DNA from: Baffinella frigidus
Taxonomy: Eukaryota > Cryptophyceae > Cryptomonadales > Baffinellaceae
Reading direction: 5' to 3'
Assembly: GCA_026770585.1 (NCBI GenBank)
Contig: MU647002.1
Coordinates: 51,902 to 72,330 of the forward strand
DNA length: 20,429 bases
Positions 1 through 8,083 of this stretch are shown one piece after another. The position numbers were made by a program, and so were the translations under genes. Within the stretch, counting starts at the first letter, position 1, and each line of letters opens with the position of its first letter. The notes under the pieces are model-generated. The model ran no database searches and was not told where the DNA came from. It saw only the letters and a list, made by a program, of their open reading frames with translations.

Positions 1-629
1 GGGGGGGGGGGGGGGGGGGGGGGGGGCGTTTAGGGTCGGGATGTTGCGTTTAGGATGTTTGGAGGGTTGGGGTTTGTCCCACCTCGCTGCCGCGTGGGAG
101 GCCCTAAACCCAAACCCTAAGCAGTAAACCCTAACCCTAAACCCCAAACCCGAGCTAGCTGGAGGAAGCTGGGTGGGGGTAGCGTGTTGGGTGTAGGCTG
201 GCTAGCTGGGAGGCCTGCTGGGTGCGTGACGCTGGTTGGGAGTTGGGAGGAGGCCAGCCAGCTGGGTGTAGCTAGCTCTGAGTTGCGGCTGGGTGGGTGG
301 GAGGCGTTCGGGTGAAGCGTAATCCGACGGCCTAAACCTTACACCCTGGCGGGAGGAGCCCCTTGCTGCTGAGTCGGAGGCTAGCTAGCTGGGTGTAGCT
401 GGCTCTTGGTCCAGGCTAGCTGCGTTTTAGATTTTAGGCCAACTGGGTGGGAGGCGTACGGCGCAGGGTTTAGGGATCAGGGTTTAGGGTTCAGAATTTA
501 GCCTAGCTGGTTGGGTGTAGCTTGGGTTTCGGGTTTCAGGTTCAGGGTGGGTGGGTGGGCGGGAGGCGTACGGCGCAGGCGGGGATTCCGCTGACGACGG
601 GACCCTCGCTGCTGGAGCCTGGTTTGGGG
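1..629. repeat. poly-G run and degenerate TTTAGGG/GCTAGCTGG repeats
   Basis: The window opens with an uninterrupted G run (1-26). It is followed by degenerate TTTAGGG/CCCTAAA units and by repeated blocks related to GCTAGCTGGGTGTAGCTGGCT (about 160-510). A motif GGGTGGGAGGCGTACGGCGC occurs near 445 and 549, with a diverged copy near 296. I see no gene here. The poly-G could be an assembly or sequencing edge effect. Confidence 0.6.
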
Positions 630-685
630 TTTAGGGTTTAGGGTTTAGGGTTTAGGGTTTAGGGTTTAGGGTTTAGGGTTTAGGG
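630..685 (+). repeat. perfect (TTTAGGG)8 telomere-type array
   Basis: Eight uninterrupted copies of the Arabidopsis-type telomere heptamer are read directly here, followed by a degenerate unit. The G-rich strand is on + at the left side of the window, which is opposite to the orientation expected of a left chromosome end. It is therefore interstitial, or the contig reads inward from somewhere else. Degenerate variants (GGGGTTT, GGGTTTC) flank it for hundreds of bases. Confidence 0.9.
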
Positions 686-833
686 TTTAGAGTTGAGCGT
701 TCCATTTTTGTCTCGTTTAGGGTTGGGGTTTGGGGTTTGAGGTTTGGGGTTTAGGTTTTAGGGTTCAAGGTTCAGGTTTTGAGGTTGGGGTTTCGGGTCA
801 AGGTTTCAGGGTTCAGGGGTTGTGGGGGTTCAG

Positions 834-913
834 CAAACCTGCTCCTGCTGCTCCTGCCGCGCGGCGACCCCCTGGAGCGCGCACGCGAGGGCGGCGGGGG
901 GGACCTGGCGTAG
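834..913 (+). CDS. candidate terminal exon of an unidentified upstream gene
   Basis: This is a GC-rich island inside degenerate heptamer sequence. It is preceded by a TTCAG acceptor-like site, and one frame reads NLLLLLLPRGDPLERAREGG followed by GGDLA and a TAG stop at 911-913. The composition resembles the real exons further right: GC-rich third positions, a sharp boundary with heptamer DNA, and an AG acceptor. I recognise no domain, the leucine run could be chance, and I found no partner exon. It is offered only as a candidate last exon. Confidence 0.22.
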
Positions 914-1136
914 CGCGTGGGGGGTTAGGGTTTCGGGTTTCGGGTTTCGGGGTTACCGAGTGGCACAAAACCCCCCCGTGCATCCACCATAAGACCTTGC
1001 ATCCGCTATAAAACGTTGTATCTTCCCGGTTTGGGGGTGACGGGGTTCGGGGAGTACCGAGTGGCTGGGGGCGGGGAGGGCGACGGGGTCGGGGACGAGG
1101 AGCTCTCCTAGGAGATCCGAAGTCGCGTCGACTAGC

Positions 1137-1401
1137 CCTGCTCCGCCTGGCGCGTTCCTGGTGAAGAGGGTTGAGGGCTTAGGGTTTCGACGAGTGCACA
1201 TTTCGGGGGTGAAATCTCATACGCAAACACTTACAATTTATAAACTGGATTTCAATCAAAATTACTTTAATATTACTAGTAAAGATCGTTATGTGTAGTA
1301 AATTTCATTGGATACAGTTTGTAAATTATAAGTGTTTGCGCATGGGATCTGGCAGGTGTCGGAGCTCGAAACCTAAGCCTGCTCCGCCTGGCGCGTTCCT
1401 G
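1137..1401. repeat. 24-bp direct repeat flanking a MITE-like element
   Basis: The block CCTGCTCCGCCTGGCGCGTT plus CCTG occurs identically at 1137-1160 and 1378-1401. The AT-rich inverted-repeat element at 1213-1350 lies between the two copies. The repeat is far too long to be a target-site duplication. It is better read as a local duplication that the element later entered, or as exon-like DNA copied together with its flank. Confidence 0.55.
1213..1350. mobile_element. MITE-like AT-rich element with about 36-bp terminal inverted repeats
   Basis: The left arm 1213-1247 (core GCAAACACTTACAATTTATA) is the imperfect reverse complement of the right arm 1315-1350 (core TATAAGTGTTTGCGCATG). The interior contains CTTTAATATTACTAGTAAA and GTAGTAAATTTCATTG. 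Both reappear with few changes at 4390-4440, so this is a dispersed family and not a one-off hairpin. There is no coding capacity, and I could not define a target duplication. Size, AT-richness, terminal inverted repeats and a second copy all fit a non-autonomous DNA transposon. Confidence 0.65.
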
Positions 1402-2200
1402 AGGTGTGGGGATAAGGTTGAGTTTCTTGGGTTAGGGGACATGAATTAGGGTTTGGGGTTTGGGGTTCGGGGTTTGGGGTGAAGTGTGTAGGGTTTGGGG
1501 TGTAAGGTTTAGGGTTAGGGGGTTCAGGGGTTATGATGCAGGGGAGCAAAGCCAAAACACCGCTCAGAGAGGTCGCAGAAGGGTCTAGAACGATCCAGAT
1601 CTATTTCAAGTGTGTGGGTGAAGGAAGGGATTGGAAAGACACAAATTCTGCCCTTGACCGGTATCTACCGAAAACTCGTGGTAGTTCAGATCTGACCTAA
1701 AATTCATTTGAGCCAGATTACTACACAAATTCCAGGGTGGATTAGAGGTCACCAGTGGCGTCGTGTGGTCGAAACCACAGGTTTCGAGCCCCGGGGCTTG
1801 AAACCTGACGAACTCGTCGAGAAGCGTAGCGCGCACATTCAGATTGCAACTAGTACCACGATGTATATTTAGATTGTAAATAGTACCACGACGTCCTGTA
1901 AAACACATATCCACGATGGAATCTGGTAGGCGCGGGTCGAGGGTCGAAACCTGACGAACTCGTCAAGATCGCGGGTGGCGCGGGGGTCGAAGGTGCCGGT
2001 CGACGGCTGCGCCGGCTGCTGCAAAAGGGGGTGGAGGATTTTTAGGGTGCCACGCGGTGGGCTTCGAGGGTTTCGGGACCCCTAGATTTAGCGGTAACGT
2101 GACCAAATTCGTATTAGAACATCCTTAAAGTTAACTACCCACAGGGTAAGTTGACTTTTGATGAAAGGTCCGTAGTCCACTGTGTGGTTTGGGGAACCCG
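1352..2200. other. intergenic region with short local duplications, no gene seen
   Basis: It holds heptamer-like GGGTTTGG (1440-1540) and a duplicated AAACCTGACGAACTCGTC (about 1801-1818 and 1948-1965). It also has duplicated AGTACCACGA (1851 and 1882) and GGTCGACGGCTGCGCCGGCT (about 1998, recurring at about 2380). All reading frames across it are short and show no protein signature that I recognise. Confidence 0.5.
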
Positions 2201-2740
2201 CCAGGTTCCTGTAAAGCGATTTCGCTGTTTGAACACGGGGTAGAAAAAAAGTAACTTCATCGCTGTTGTACAGCAAGGGGGTTGGAGGGCAAAAGGGGGT
2301 TCGAATTCAGAATCACGGTCAACCGCTCAAGTTAGAGGATAAATACAAGCTAAAGCTAGGGTCGACCCTAAAGCTAGGATCGACGGCTGCGCCGGCTGCT
2401 GGAAAAGGAGGTAGCGCGGGTCACTGTAAAGCAAATTCGCTGCGTGTATACGGGGTAGAGTGGGTCACTGTAAAGCAACTTCGCTGCCCACGCCAGATCA
2501 CAAGTGGGGATTTCAGAACGCGACGTTTCTTTTCTTGGTACTGAATGAGTGTACGCTTCACGGTGAAACGCAGCTCCTCGTCCGTTCCACGCCCGGGCTT
2601 TTATTACCTGCGTCAGAAAACCCCGGTACAAACGTAAAACCAGACTTGTATCGAAAATTCCCACGTGTGACCTGGCGTGGTGAATACGGGGCAGCGCGGG
2701 CTGCTGCAAGTAAAGCAACTTCTGCTGCTTTCGCGTCGAG
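2201..2740. repeat. CTGTAAAGCAACTTCGCTGC dispersed short repeat, four copies
   Basis: Related copies lie at about 2209-2229, 2424-2442, 2468-2486 and 2709-2729. The first three are preceded by a GT-rich segment, and two are followed by a variant of TACGGGGTAGA. The overlapping ORFs on both strands here (for example 2374-2718 on - and 2460-2825 on +) come from GC-rich repeats. None has recognisable protein features, so no gene is called. Confidence 0.5.
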
Positions 2741-2823
2741 GTCGCGAATGGCGTGGGGCAACCATACCTACGTTTCAGTGACCCGCCCTAACACCAATAC
2801 ATTGGTAGGTCGCGAGCGGTGCT

Positions 2824-3395
2824 GACCTGCGGCCACCCGGTGGAGGCTGGCGGCGGCTGGGCGAAGGCTGTTCGGCTGTCCGGGCCGAACACAACCTTCG
2901 CATCCTGAAGGTCCTACTCCGAACTCGAGGCCCGAGCCCTAACACCTGAGCCCTAAACCCAGCACCCGAATCAGGACACACCTGGTTGGAAACCAACCAG
3001 GTCTCGGCTAGGACCTCCGTACAAAACCGGTTTCGGCTACGATCCCCTTAGGAAACCTTCTATGGCCCTGCGGACGGCCGACCTGCGGCCACCCGGTGGA
3101 GGCTGGCGGCGGCTGCGCGAAGGCTGTTCGGCTGTCTGGGCCGAACACCACCTTCACGTCCTGTTGGCCCTCCTCCGCCGCTGCTGTCCCGCTCTTTCCA
3201 CTGTACAGTAACCCGCCCTTCCCACTCTCCAGCAACCCGCCCTACACCCCACCCGCACACATGGGTGGGCGGCGCGCGGCTCTAGGGATGTGGAGGGGAC
3301 CTGAGGCCACCCGGTGGAGGCTGGCGGCGGCTGGGCGAAGGCGGCTAGGCTGTCCGGCCCGAACACAACCTTCGCGTCCTCAAGGTCCTCCTCAG
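2824..3395. repeat. three copies of a GC-rich block of about 95 bp
   Basis: Copies at about 2824-2917, 3080-3175 and 3299-3395 share the core GGCCACCCGGTGGAGGCTGG followed by GCGGCTG, GCTGTCCGG and GAACACAACCTTCG. Each contains the palindrome GGCCACCCGGTGG and a short TTCGG-GGCCGAA hairpin. Spacing is about 255 and 220 bp. The block looks like degraded exon duplicates of an unknown gene, or a minisatellite with long units. All frames differ among copies, so I assign no protein. Confidence 0.6.
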
Positions 3396-3600
3396 ACGCC
3401 GGCGCCTGGTTCAGGGGTTGGGGTTTAGGGTGTGGGGTTTAGGGTTGACGGTATGGGGGTTAGGGGTTGGGGCTTTGCGTCCTGTTGGTCCTCCCCAGAC
3501 GTTGGCGCCTGGTTCAGGGTTTGGGGTTTAGGGTGTGGGGTTTAGGGTTCACGGTATGGGGTTAAGGGGTCAGGGGTCAGGGTTTAGGGGTTAGGTAGGG
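3376..3600 (+). repeat. tandem duplication of GC block plus GGGTTTAGG tail
   Basis: The segment beginning GCGTCCTCAAGGTCCTCCTC (3376) and running into GGCGCCTGGTTCAGGG and a G-rich heptamer tail ending ACGGTATGG is repeated about 100 bp downstream from about 3477. A third, shorter version (GCTGGCGTCTGGTTCAGGGG) lies near 3712. This is the same pattern seen in the gene further right, where a non-heptamer block is copied together with adjacent heptamer DNA. Confidence 0.6.
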
Positions 3601-3656
3601 TTTAGGGTTTAGGGTTTAGGGTTTAGGGTTTAGGGTTTAGGGTTTAGGGTTTAGGG
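3601..3656 (+). repeat. perfect (TTTAGGG)8 telomere-type array
   Basis: This is a second block of eight exact TTTAGGG units in the same orientation as the array at 630. It is embedded in degenerate GGGTTCAGGG/GGGGTTAGG sequence that continues to about 3900. It is interstitial because complex sequence lies on both sides. Confidence 0.9.
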
Positions 3657-3930
3657 ATGGAGTTAGAGGTCAGGGTTTAGGGGTTAGGGTTTCGAGTCCC
3701 CCTCAGCCGCTGCTGGCGTCTGGTTCAGGGGTTGGGGGTTGGGGTTGAGGGTTTAGGGCTGGGGGTTGAGGGTACGGGGCGTAGGGGTCAGGGTTCAGGG
3801 TCCAGGTTTCAGGTTTTCGGGTTTCGGGTATGGGGTGTCGAGTTTCGGGTTTCGGGTATGGGGTTCAGGGTTCAGGTGTCAGGGTTCAGGCCTCGGGGAC
3901 AGGCCGTGATCATGCAAGCTTGCGGCTACC

Positions 3931-4130
3931 TAGCTCTGCCCGAGTTTTATTCTGGCGCGTCATTAAAAGTATTTAAGCGCAGCAATCCAGTACAAAAGGG
4001 CGAATAGAAAGCCTTTAAGCCGAGCCAGAATAAAACTCGGGCAGAGATAGACATCCCACACAGTGGGCTGAACAGAACGGTCCAATTAGTTTCGTGTGGG
4101 ATGTCTAGCTCTGCCCGAGTTTTATTCTAG
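3931..4130. repeat. three-armed inverted repeat built on GCCCGAGTTTTATTCTGG
   Basis: The sequence CTCTGCCCGAGTTTTATTCT occurs on + at 3933-3952 and again at about 4108-4128. Its reverse complement sits between them at 4024-4047. The middle and right arms extend for about 37 bp, including GACATCCCACACA against TGTGGGATGTC. The middle arm can therefore pair with either neighbour. 4024-4130 alone has the shape of a MITE of about 107 bp. Weaker relatives of the arm (CTCTGCC..ACTCGGGTTG) occur in the gene at 8784 and 9855. Confidence 0.7.
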
Positions 4131-4147
4131 GATACCTTCATAGGCTA

Positions 4148-4293
4148 ACGGCCTGAAAATGGGGTAGTTAGGCATACGGCATTGCCTAGGACCTCCTACC
4201 GTAGGCCGAGGGATCCTAGGACCAAAAAGTCTCGGCCTGCGGTAGGAGGTCCTAGGCAATGCCGTAGGCCTAACTACCCCATTTTCAGGCCGT
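4148..4293. repeat. 146-bp near-perfect hairpin (63-bp arms, 20-nt loop)
   Basis: Arm 4148-4210 and arm 4231-4293 are reverse complements with about two mismatches. They contain ACGGCCTGAAAATGGGGTAG, CTAGGACCTCCTACCGTAGG and their complements. The loop 4211-4230 includes GGATCCTAGG. It could be a foldback or MITE-type element, or, if transcribed, a long double-stranded RNA hairpin suited to small-RNA processing. The inner CCTACCGTAGG motif recurs in other elements of the window (6357-6400, 6845, 13770, 18652, 18955). Confidence 0.85.
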
Positions 4294-4334
4294 CACCCTA
4301 TTAACCTGGTACGGGCGCCCGCGCCACCTCTGAT

Positions 4335-4480
4335 TTCATAAAAAAACGGTATAAAATCAAGATCGTTGGATCAATGAAAATTACTACACGAATGCTTTAA
4401 TATTATTAGTAAAAATCAGTCTGTGCAGTAAATTTCATTGCCAGAAAGTTTCAATTCTAAACCGTTTTCCTACGAGATCC
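4335..4480. mobile_element. second copy of the AT-rich MITE family
   Basis: The interior 4374-4441 reads ATGAAAATTACT, then CTTTAATATTATTAGTAAAA, then GCAGTAAATTTCATTG. It matches the interior of the element at 1213-1350 closely. The ends CAATGAAAATTACT and AGTAAATTTCATTG are themselves complementary. An outer AAAAAAACGGT/ACCGTTTT pair (about 4340 and 4458) suggests wider terminal repeats that differ from those of the first copy. It may be a related subfamily. Confidence 0.5.
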
Positions 4481-4639
4481 AGCTTCGCCAATCTGGCGAG
4501 ACCGAACCCCCCCCCCAAAAAAAAACAAAGTCCAGCTTGCGTGCGCAGGGAGGCCCCTACACCCTCAACTCCCAAAGTCGACAGATCCGTACCGCACACC
4601 TAGGCTGTCAACTTACGAATAGTCCGCCGAGCGGACCAT

Positions 4640-4769
4640 CAACCCTCACAACTTGGGCAAATCGAAAAAGTCAAAAACACCAAATCCCCTTGGAGGCCGA
4701 CGGAATCCGACGGCCTTCAAGGGGATTTTTGGAGCCATTTCCCCCGATTTGCCCAGACTGTGAGGGTTG
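4640..4769. repeat. 130-bp imperfect hairpin
   Basis: The outer arms CAACCCTCACAACTTGGGCA.. (from 4640) and ..TGCCCAGACTGTGAGGGTTG (to 4769) pair. The inner arms CCCCTTGGAGGCCG (4686-4699) and CGGCCTTCAAGGGG (4712-4725) pair around a loop of about 12 nt containing GACGGAATCC. The total length and interrupted stem fit a foldback element. No coding potential was seen. Confidence 0.65.
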
Positions 4770-5260
4770 GTGGGACTGAGGCGGAGCTAGAAGAGGGGGG
4801 GCGGGACTCGTCGGTCTTCCAACGATAAATTAAATCACCGTTCAGCGATATTTCAAGGGTGTAAGGCACTAGCTTAGCCCGTACATAGCTTTTTACCCTA
4901 GCAGCCGCTGCGGCAAGGGCGAGGATGGAGGCTAGAGCGGTGGTCACGTCCGTCGGCCACGAAAAGAAAGAAACAATGCACACGTTGACGGTTTAGCACC
5001 AGCACCGTCAAATTTTGCCAGCGTTTCATTCTTTCCCGAGGCGAACATATATGCCAACACCGTGGTACCTGGGTGCACCAAATCGAGGATGCAGCTTTCG
5101 CCATTTCCCGCCTGGGTGGTTCGAAATCGAACCGTAGCGTAGGATCCTATACAACGAATACCCGAAGCTCCCGGACCCGAAATAAGCTGTTTCGGATACC
5201 TGGTTGGGAGGCGGGCGCTCTTCCGAGGGCGGGCGGGGCGGCTTCGGGCCTCTCCGCGCG
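4770..5260. other. unassigned sequence, no gene seen
   Basis: This is mixed-composition DNA without heptamer arrays. Short ORFs overlap on both strands (for example - strand 4944-5294, rich in Arg and Pro in its GC-rich part), but none shows a motif, splice pattern or repeat that I can interpret. The right part (5200-5290) becomes very GC-rich just before the triplicated block at 5264. Confidence 0.4.
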
Positions 5261-5263
5261 GGC

Positions 5264-5572
5264 GCTGGCGCTGTCGCGGGCTGCGCGACGCCAAGTGCTT
5301 CCGCGAACTGGGGTTCGGGTTCGGGTTGGAATTCCGGGATTGGGGTTTGTTTGCGTGGGGTTTAGGGTGTAGGGACAGGGGTTGAGGGGTTCAGGGGATA
5401 GGGCGCTGTCGCGGGTTGCGCGACACCGAGGGCTTCCGCGAACTGGGTTTGAGGTTTCGAGTTCAGGGATTCAGGATTCGGGATTCGGATCTCATGGTGG
5501 GGTTTATGGGTAGGGGTTTAGGGCGCAGGGCGCTGTGGTTGGTTGTGTGATTCCGAGTGCTTCCGTGAACTG
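5264..5572 (+). repeat. triplicated exon-like block with progressive CpG decay
   Basis: Three copies lie at about 5264-5310, 5404-5446 and 5527-5573. Each starts GCGCTGT and ends CTTCCG(C/T)GAACTGGG, separated by degenerate GGGTT heptamer DNA. One + frame reads RCRGLRDAKCFREL, RCRGLRDTEGFREL and RCGWLCDSECFREL in turn. Copy 3 differs from copy 1 largely by C-to-T or G-to-A type changes at CpG sites. The pattern matches the exon ghosts of the gene at right, so this may be a dying exon of another gene. The protein is unrecognised and the strand uncertain. Confidence 0.4.
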
Positions 5573-6060
5573 GGGCTGGGGTTGGGGCTGGGGTTGGGGT
5601 TTAGCGTTTGGGGATTCGGGATTCGGGGTTCGGGTTCAGGGATCCGGGATTGGGGTTTACGGGGTGTGGTTTAGGGTGTGGGGGTTGGGGGTTCAGGGGG
5701 TTATGCGTGACGATGGATTAGGGGGCTGGTTTTAGGGGGTGAGGGATTGGGGTTGAGGATATGGGGTTAAGGGTTTAGGGTTTATGGTTCATGGTTTATG
5801 GTTGAGGGTTTATGGTTTAGGGTTTGGGATTTAGGGTTTAGCGTTTCGGGTTTAGGGTTTGGGAAAGCTTTTGCGAACTGCGATGGCGAGGCAGGCGCAT
5901 TGAGGGCGGTTCTGGTGCAAACCCCAAACCCAAACCGGTCCAAACCAAACCGGTCTGGAGTTGTTTGGGTGTGGTGTTCAGGTGGGTTTAGGATTTACAC
6001 ACCCATTTGGGATCAGGGTTTAGGTGGGTTTAGGGTTTACACCAGAGCCGTTACAATTTG
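5573..6060 (+). repeat. degenerate GGGGTT/TTTAGGG repeat tract
   Basis: This is G-rich degenerate heptamer DNA: GGGGCTGGGGTTGGGG, GGTTTATGGTTTAGGG and related units. It includes a palindromic-looking AAACCGGTCCAAACCAAACC GGT (about 5931) and a duplicated GGTGGGTTTAGG..TTACAC (5982-5999 and 6022-6040). Nothing suggests a gene. Confidence 0.6.
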
Positions 6061-6104
6061 AAATTGCCGTGCTGCGCCACCGAAACCTCCTCTTTTCGGT
6101 AAGC

Positions 6105-6465
6105 CGGGTGTGGAAAGTCACTTCTGTGTGGAAAGTCACTTTCCACACAGCGGGCTACTTTTCGAGGCGGGCCCGCTTCTTAAGGCTCATAGACTTTTGT
6201 ATCACTCAACGCAAGGCTCACGAGCCTTCCTTGGGACCTGTATCGAGAGTAATGAACAAGAAGAAGAAGAAGAGGCTACGCAGGGATTTTTTAAATGATT
6301 TTTGGTCGAATTCTGGCCAAGAATCGGTTAGGATGTCCGTAGGACTAGCCAATGCCCCTACGGTATTACCTACCGTACGGTATTATCTACCGTAGGGTCC
6401 AGTGAATTATTCACTTATGGGGTGTTCCCGAAATCCCTTCGAAGTGCGCTGTGCGGATGCCAGAA
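6105..6465. mobile_element. MITE-like element, CACACAGCGGGCTACGAAG family, copy 1
   Basis: A palindromic GTGGAAAGTCAC/GTGACTTTCCAC segment (about 6109-6147) leads into TTCCACACAGCGGGCTAC (about 6143). A second left end, AGGCTACGCAGGGATTTTTT, lies near 6272. The right end AAATCCCTTCGAAGTGCGCTGTGCGG (about 6432-6458) is its inverted counterpart. Interior landmarks shared with the other copies are GGCCAAGAATCGGTTAGGAT, GTCCGTAGGA, CCCCTACGGTATTACCTACC and CCGTAGGGTCC. It looks like one element inserted in, or fused to, another. There is no coding capacity. Confidence 0.6.
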
Positions 6466-6604
6466 TCGAGAATAATATTAATAATAATAAGAAGAGGGGG
6501 TTTAGGGTCTAGGGTGTATTTACACCTGGTTTATGGGCCAGGATCACTCTAGTCTAGGCCTGAGTAATAAAGAAGGAGAAGAGGATATACCACACAAAAG
6601 GCTT

Positions 6605-6748
6605 GGATAGGATCTCCCCGTGGAGGCGATACCCAATTTCGGATATCTTTTGACTTTTGGCGAATTCCGGGGGAAATCCGATTTTTTTCTCCCCAAGTGG
6701 CCGATTCGCGGTACAAATAATAGAGAGACTCTGTTTCGCCAGCTCAAT
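6605..6748. repeat. dispersed repeat R4, copy 1
   Basis: The features are TTCGGATATCTTTTGACTTT and, at the right, GAGACTCTGTTTCGCCAGCT. Diverged counterparts lie at 9361-9487 (CCGGATATTTGAC.., AGACGCTGTTTCGCCAGCTC). The reverse complement of 6690-6735 appears at 16217-16260 (CTATTATTCTGTACCACGAA, TCGGCCACTT), inside an intron of the main gene. The element abuts the MITE at 6749, so the two may form one composite element. Confidence 0.6.
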
Positions 6749-6908
6749 CCACACAGCGGGCTCCGAAGGGATTTTCTGGCCGAATTTAAGCGACTTTCCG
6801 TTACCTTATCTGTTGGAGCCCCCCTATATCCCTACGCTATTGCCTACCGTAGGGTCTACGTCTGATCACCCATGGGTTATGCACGAAATCCCTTCGAAGT
6901 CTGCTCTT
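6749..6908. mobile_element. MITE-like element, CACACAGCGGGCTACGAAG family, copy 2
   Basis: The left end CCACACAGCGGGCTCCGAAG continues GGATTTTCTGGCCGAATTT. The right end GAAATCCCTTCGAAGTCTGC is its inverted repeat. The interior has GACTTTCCGTTACCTTATCT, GGAGCCCCCCTATATCCCTA and TTGCCTACCGTAGGGTC. All of these are closely shared with the copy at 18862-19020. The length, about 160 bp, matches that copy. Confidence 0.75.
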
Positions 6909-7254
6909 GGGCCTACCACGCCAGAGCCTTGGAAGGGGTCGCCAAAAATCAATTTCCCCTCAAGGCAGTGGTTTTCAAAAGTCAAATAACCCCACCATGG
7001 GTTTTTTTTTTTAAAAATCAACACCCTCCACCACTCTCTACTGAAAAGCCACAGGGGAAGTCTCAAAAAGTAGAGGACACTCTGGTGTCCGCTATTTTGA
7101 AGCCATTTCCCCCTCAAAAGGCAATTTTTACCCTGAGGACGTGACCAAAATTCGTCAAAAGGTAACCTACAAATAGTTTTAGAGTCGTGTCCAAGAATTT
7201 GAGAAGTCCCCTGTGGCTTTGCAGTAGCTGGCGTGGTAGGCTCGTGCGGGGCAC
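6909..7254. other. unassigned sequence, no gene seen
   Basis: This AT-richer stretch includes a T run (7002-7012) and several imperfect direct repeats of CCCCTCAA(G/A)(A/G)GGCA (6957 and 7110). Overlapping ORFs occur on both strands but carry no recognisable features. It separates the MITE at left from the minus-strand exon candidate. Confidence 0.4.
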
Positions 7255-7312
7255 CTTGTTGCGGATCAAGTCGCCGAACGCCAGGGCGTTCCCGAAGAAG
7301 TGCTCCTCGGGC
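7255..7312 (-). CDS. candidate minus-strand exon of an unidentified gene
   Basis: Read on the minus strand, a good acceptor (AATTTTTCCCGCAG, ending at 7313) precedes a 58-nt block. After one leading base it reads PEEHFFGNALAFGDLIRNK, and it is followed by a GTGCCC donor at 7254. The codons are GC-ending and the peptide has the amphipathic look of real protein, unlike the other frames. The frame stays open past the donor, so the exon could be longer. I do not recognise the family and found no companion exon. If real, it marks a gene transcribed away from the TPR/ABC1K gene. Confidence 0.33.
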
Positions 7313-8083
7313 CTGCGGGAAAAATTCAATTCTGACTCTTCATTCTCCTCTCCTCGCTACGCCCCTCGCCCACTTGGCCATGCAGCTCCGGTTGGGGGGG
7401 GCGCGGGGAGGAGAGGAGGGCGGGGGGGCGAATGGGCAGGGCACAGGTTGGAACGAGCGGCGGGGCGGGTGTATTCAGCAGGCAGATTGCTGGGGCGGGA
7501 AACAGATGTCGGGGCAAATTCCAGGATCGCCGAGGAGCCGGATCGTGGGAGGGACCTGGATTCAGCGACCTCCGGCGGCGCCCCGAACTCTCCGGGGTGT
7601 ACCGGGGCCCCGAACTCCGGGGATTCGCTCTCGGGAGCGACGAAGGCGGTCGGCTGGCCGAGCCCCCTGCTCGCCCCAGTTGTGCTCAGCGTGGGGCGCG
7701 GTGGGGGTCTACAGGGCTGGGCTGGGGAGAGCACCTTGCAGGGGTCCTGACCCGGACGACGGAAGAGATGATCGTCCTCTGGGGGGTACGGGGTGCGGGT
7801 CGTGCAGACCGCCCCTCGGCCTGGTGCGGCTAGCCCGCCTCCTCCGACGCGCCTGCTCGCTTGCTCCTCCTCCTCTGTGGAACAGGCAGGCTCAACCTCA
7901 ATCGCTGCCAGGTCGCTGCTGGGGAGAATATGAAAACGCTGCTGCGGGCGGGGGGGGGCGCTCACCCGCTGCTCCTGTGAAGGGAAGGACCCCCCGGGAG
8001 AGCTGCAGAGAAGAGAGAGCGCCGAGCGGTCGTCAAGCAGATCTGGTTGTAAAATATTGGTTGTAAAATATTTTTACAACCAT
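7313..8083. other. GC-rich region upstream of the main gene
   Basis: Long ORFs overlap on both strands (7187-7750 and 7233-8066 on +, 7357-7965 on -). The GC content alone explains them: their products are Gly/Arg/Pro/Ser-rich with no domain. A small exon-like segment (about 7743-7784, VLTRTTEEMIVLWG, between a TTGCAG acceptor and a GTACGG donor) is possible but isolated. The region plausibly contains the 5' regulatory sequence of the downstream gene. I saw no TATA box or other defined promoter element. Confidence 0.35.

Noticed and set aside
2374-3428. ORFs in the GC-rich repeat blocks as coding genes
   Set aside because: The frames are not conserved among the three repeat copies, and no motif is recognisable.
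630-3656. A true chromosome end because of perfect TTTAGGG arrays
   Set aside because: The arrays are short, lie between complex sequence, and are G-rich on + at the left side, opposite to a left telomere. Similar heptamers fill introns throughout the window.
7187-8066. Long overlapping ORFs (7187-7750 +, 7233-8066 +, 7357-7965 -) as genes
   Set aside because: They overlap on both strands in GC-rich DNA, where stops are rare. The products are Gly/Arg/Pro-rich without domains or a supporting splice pattern.
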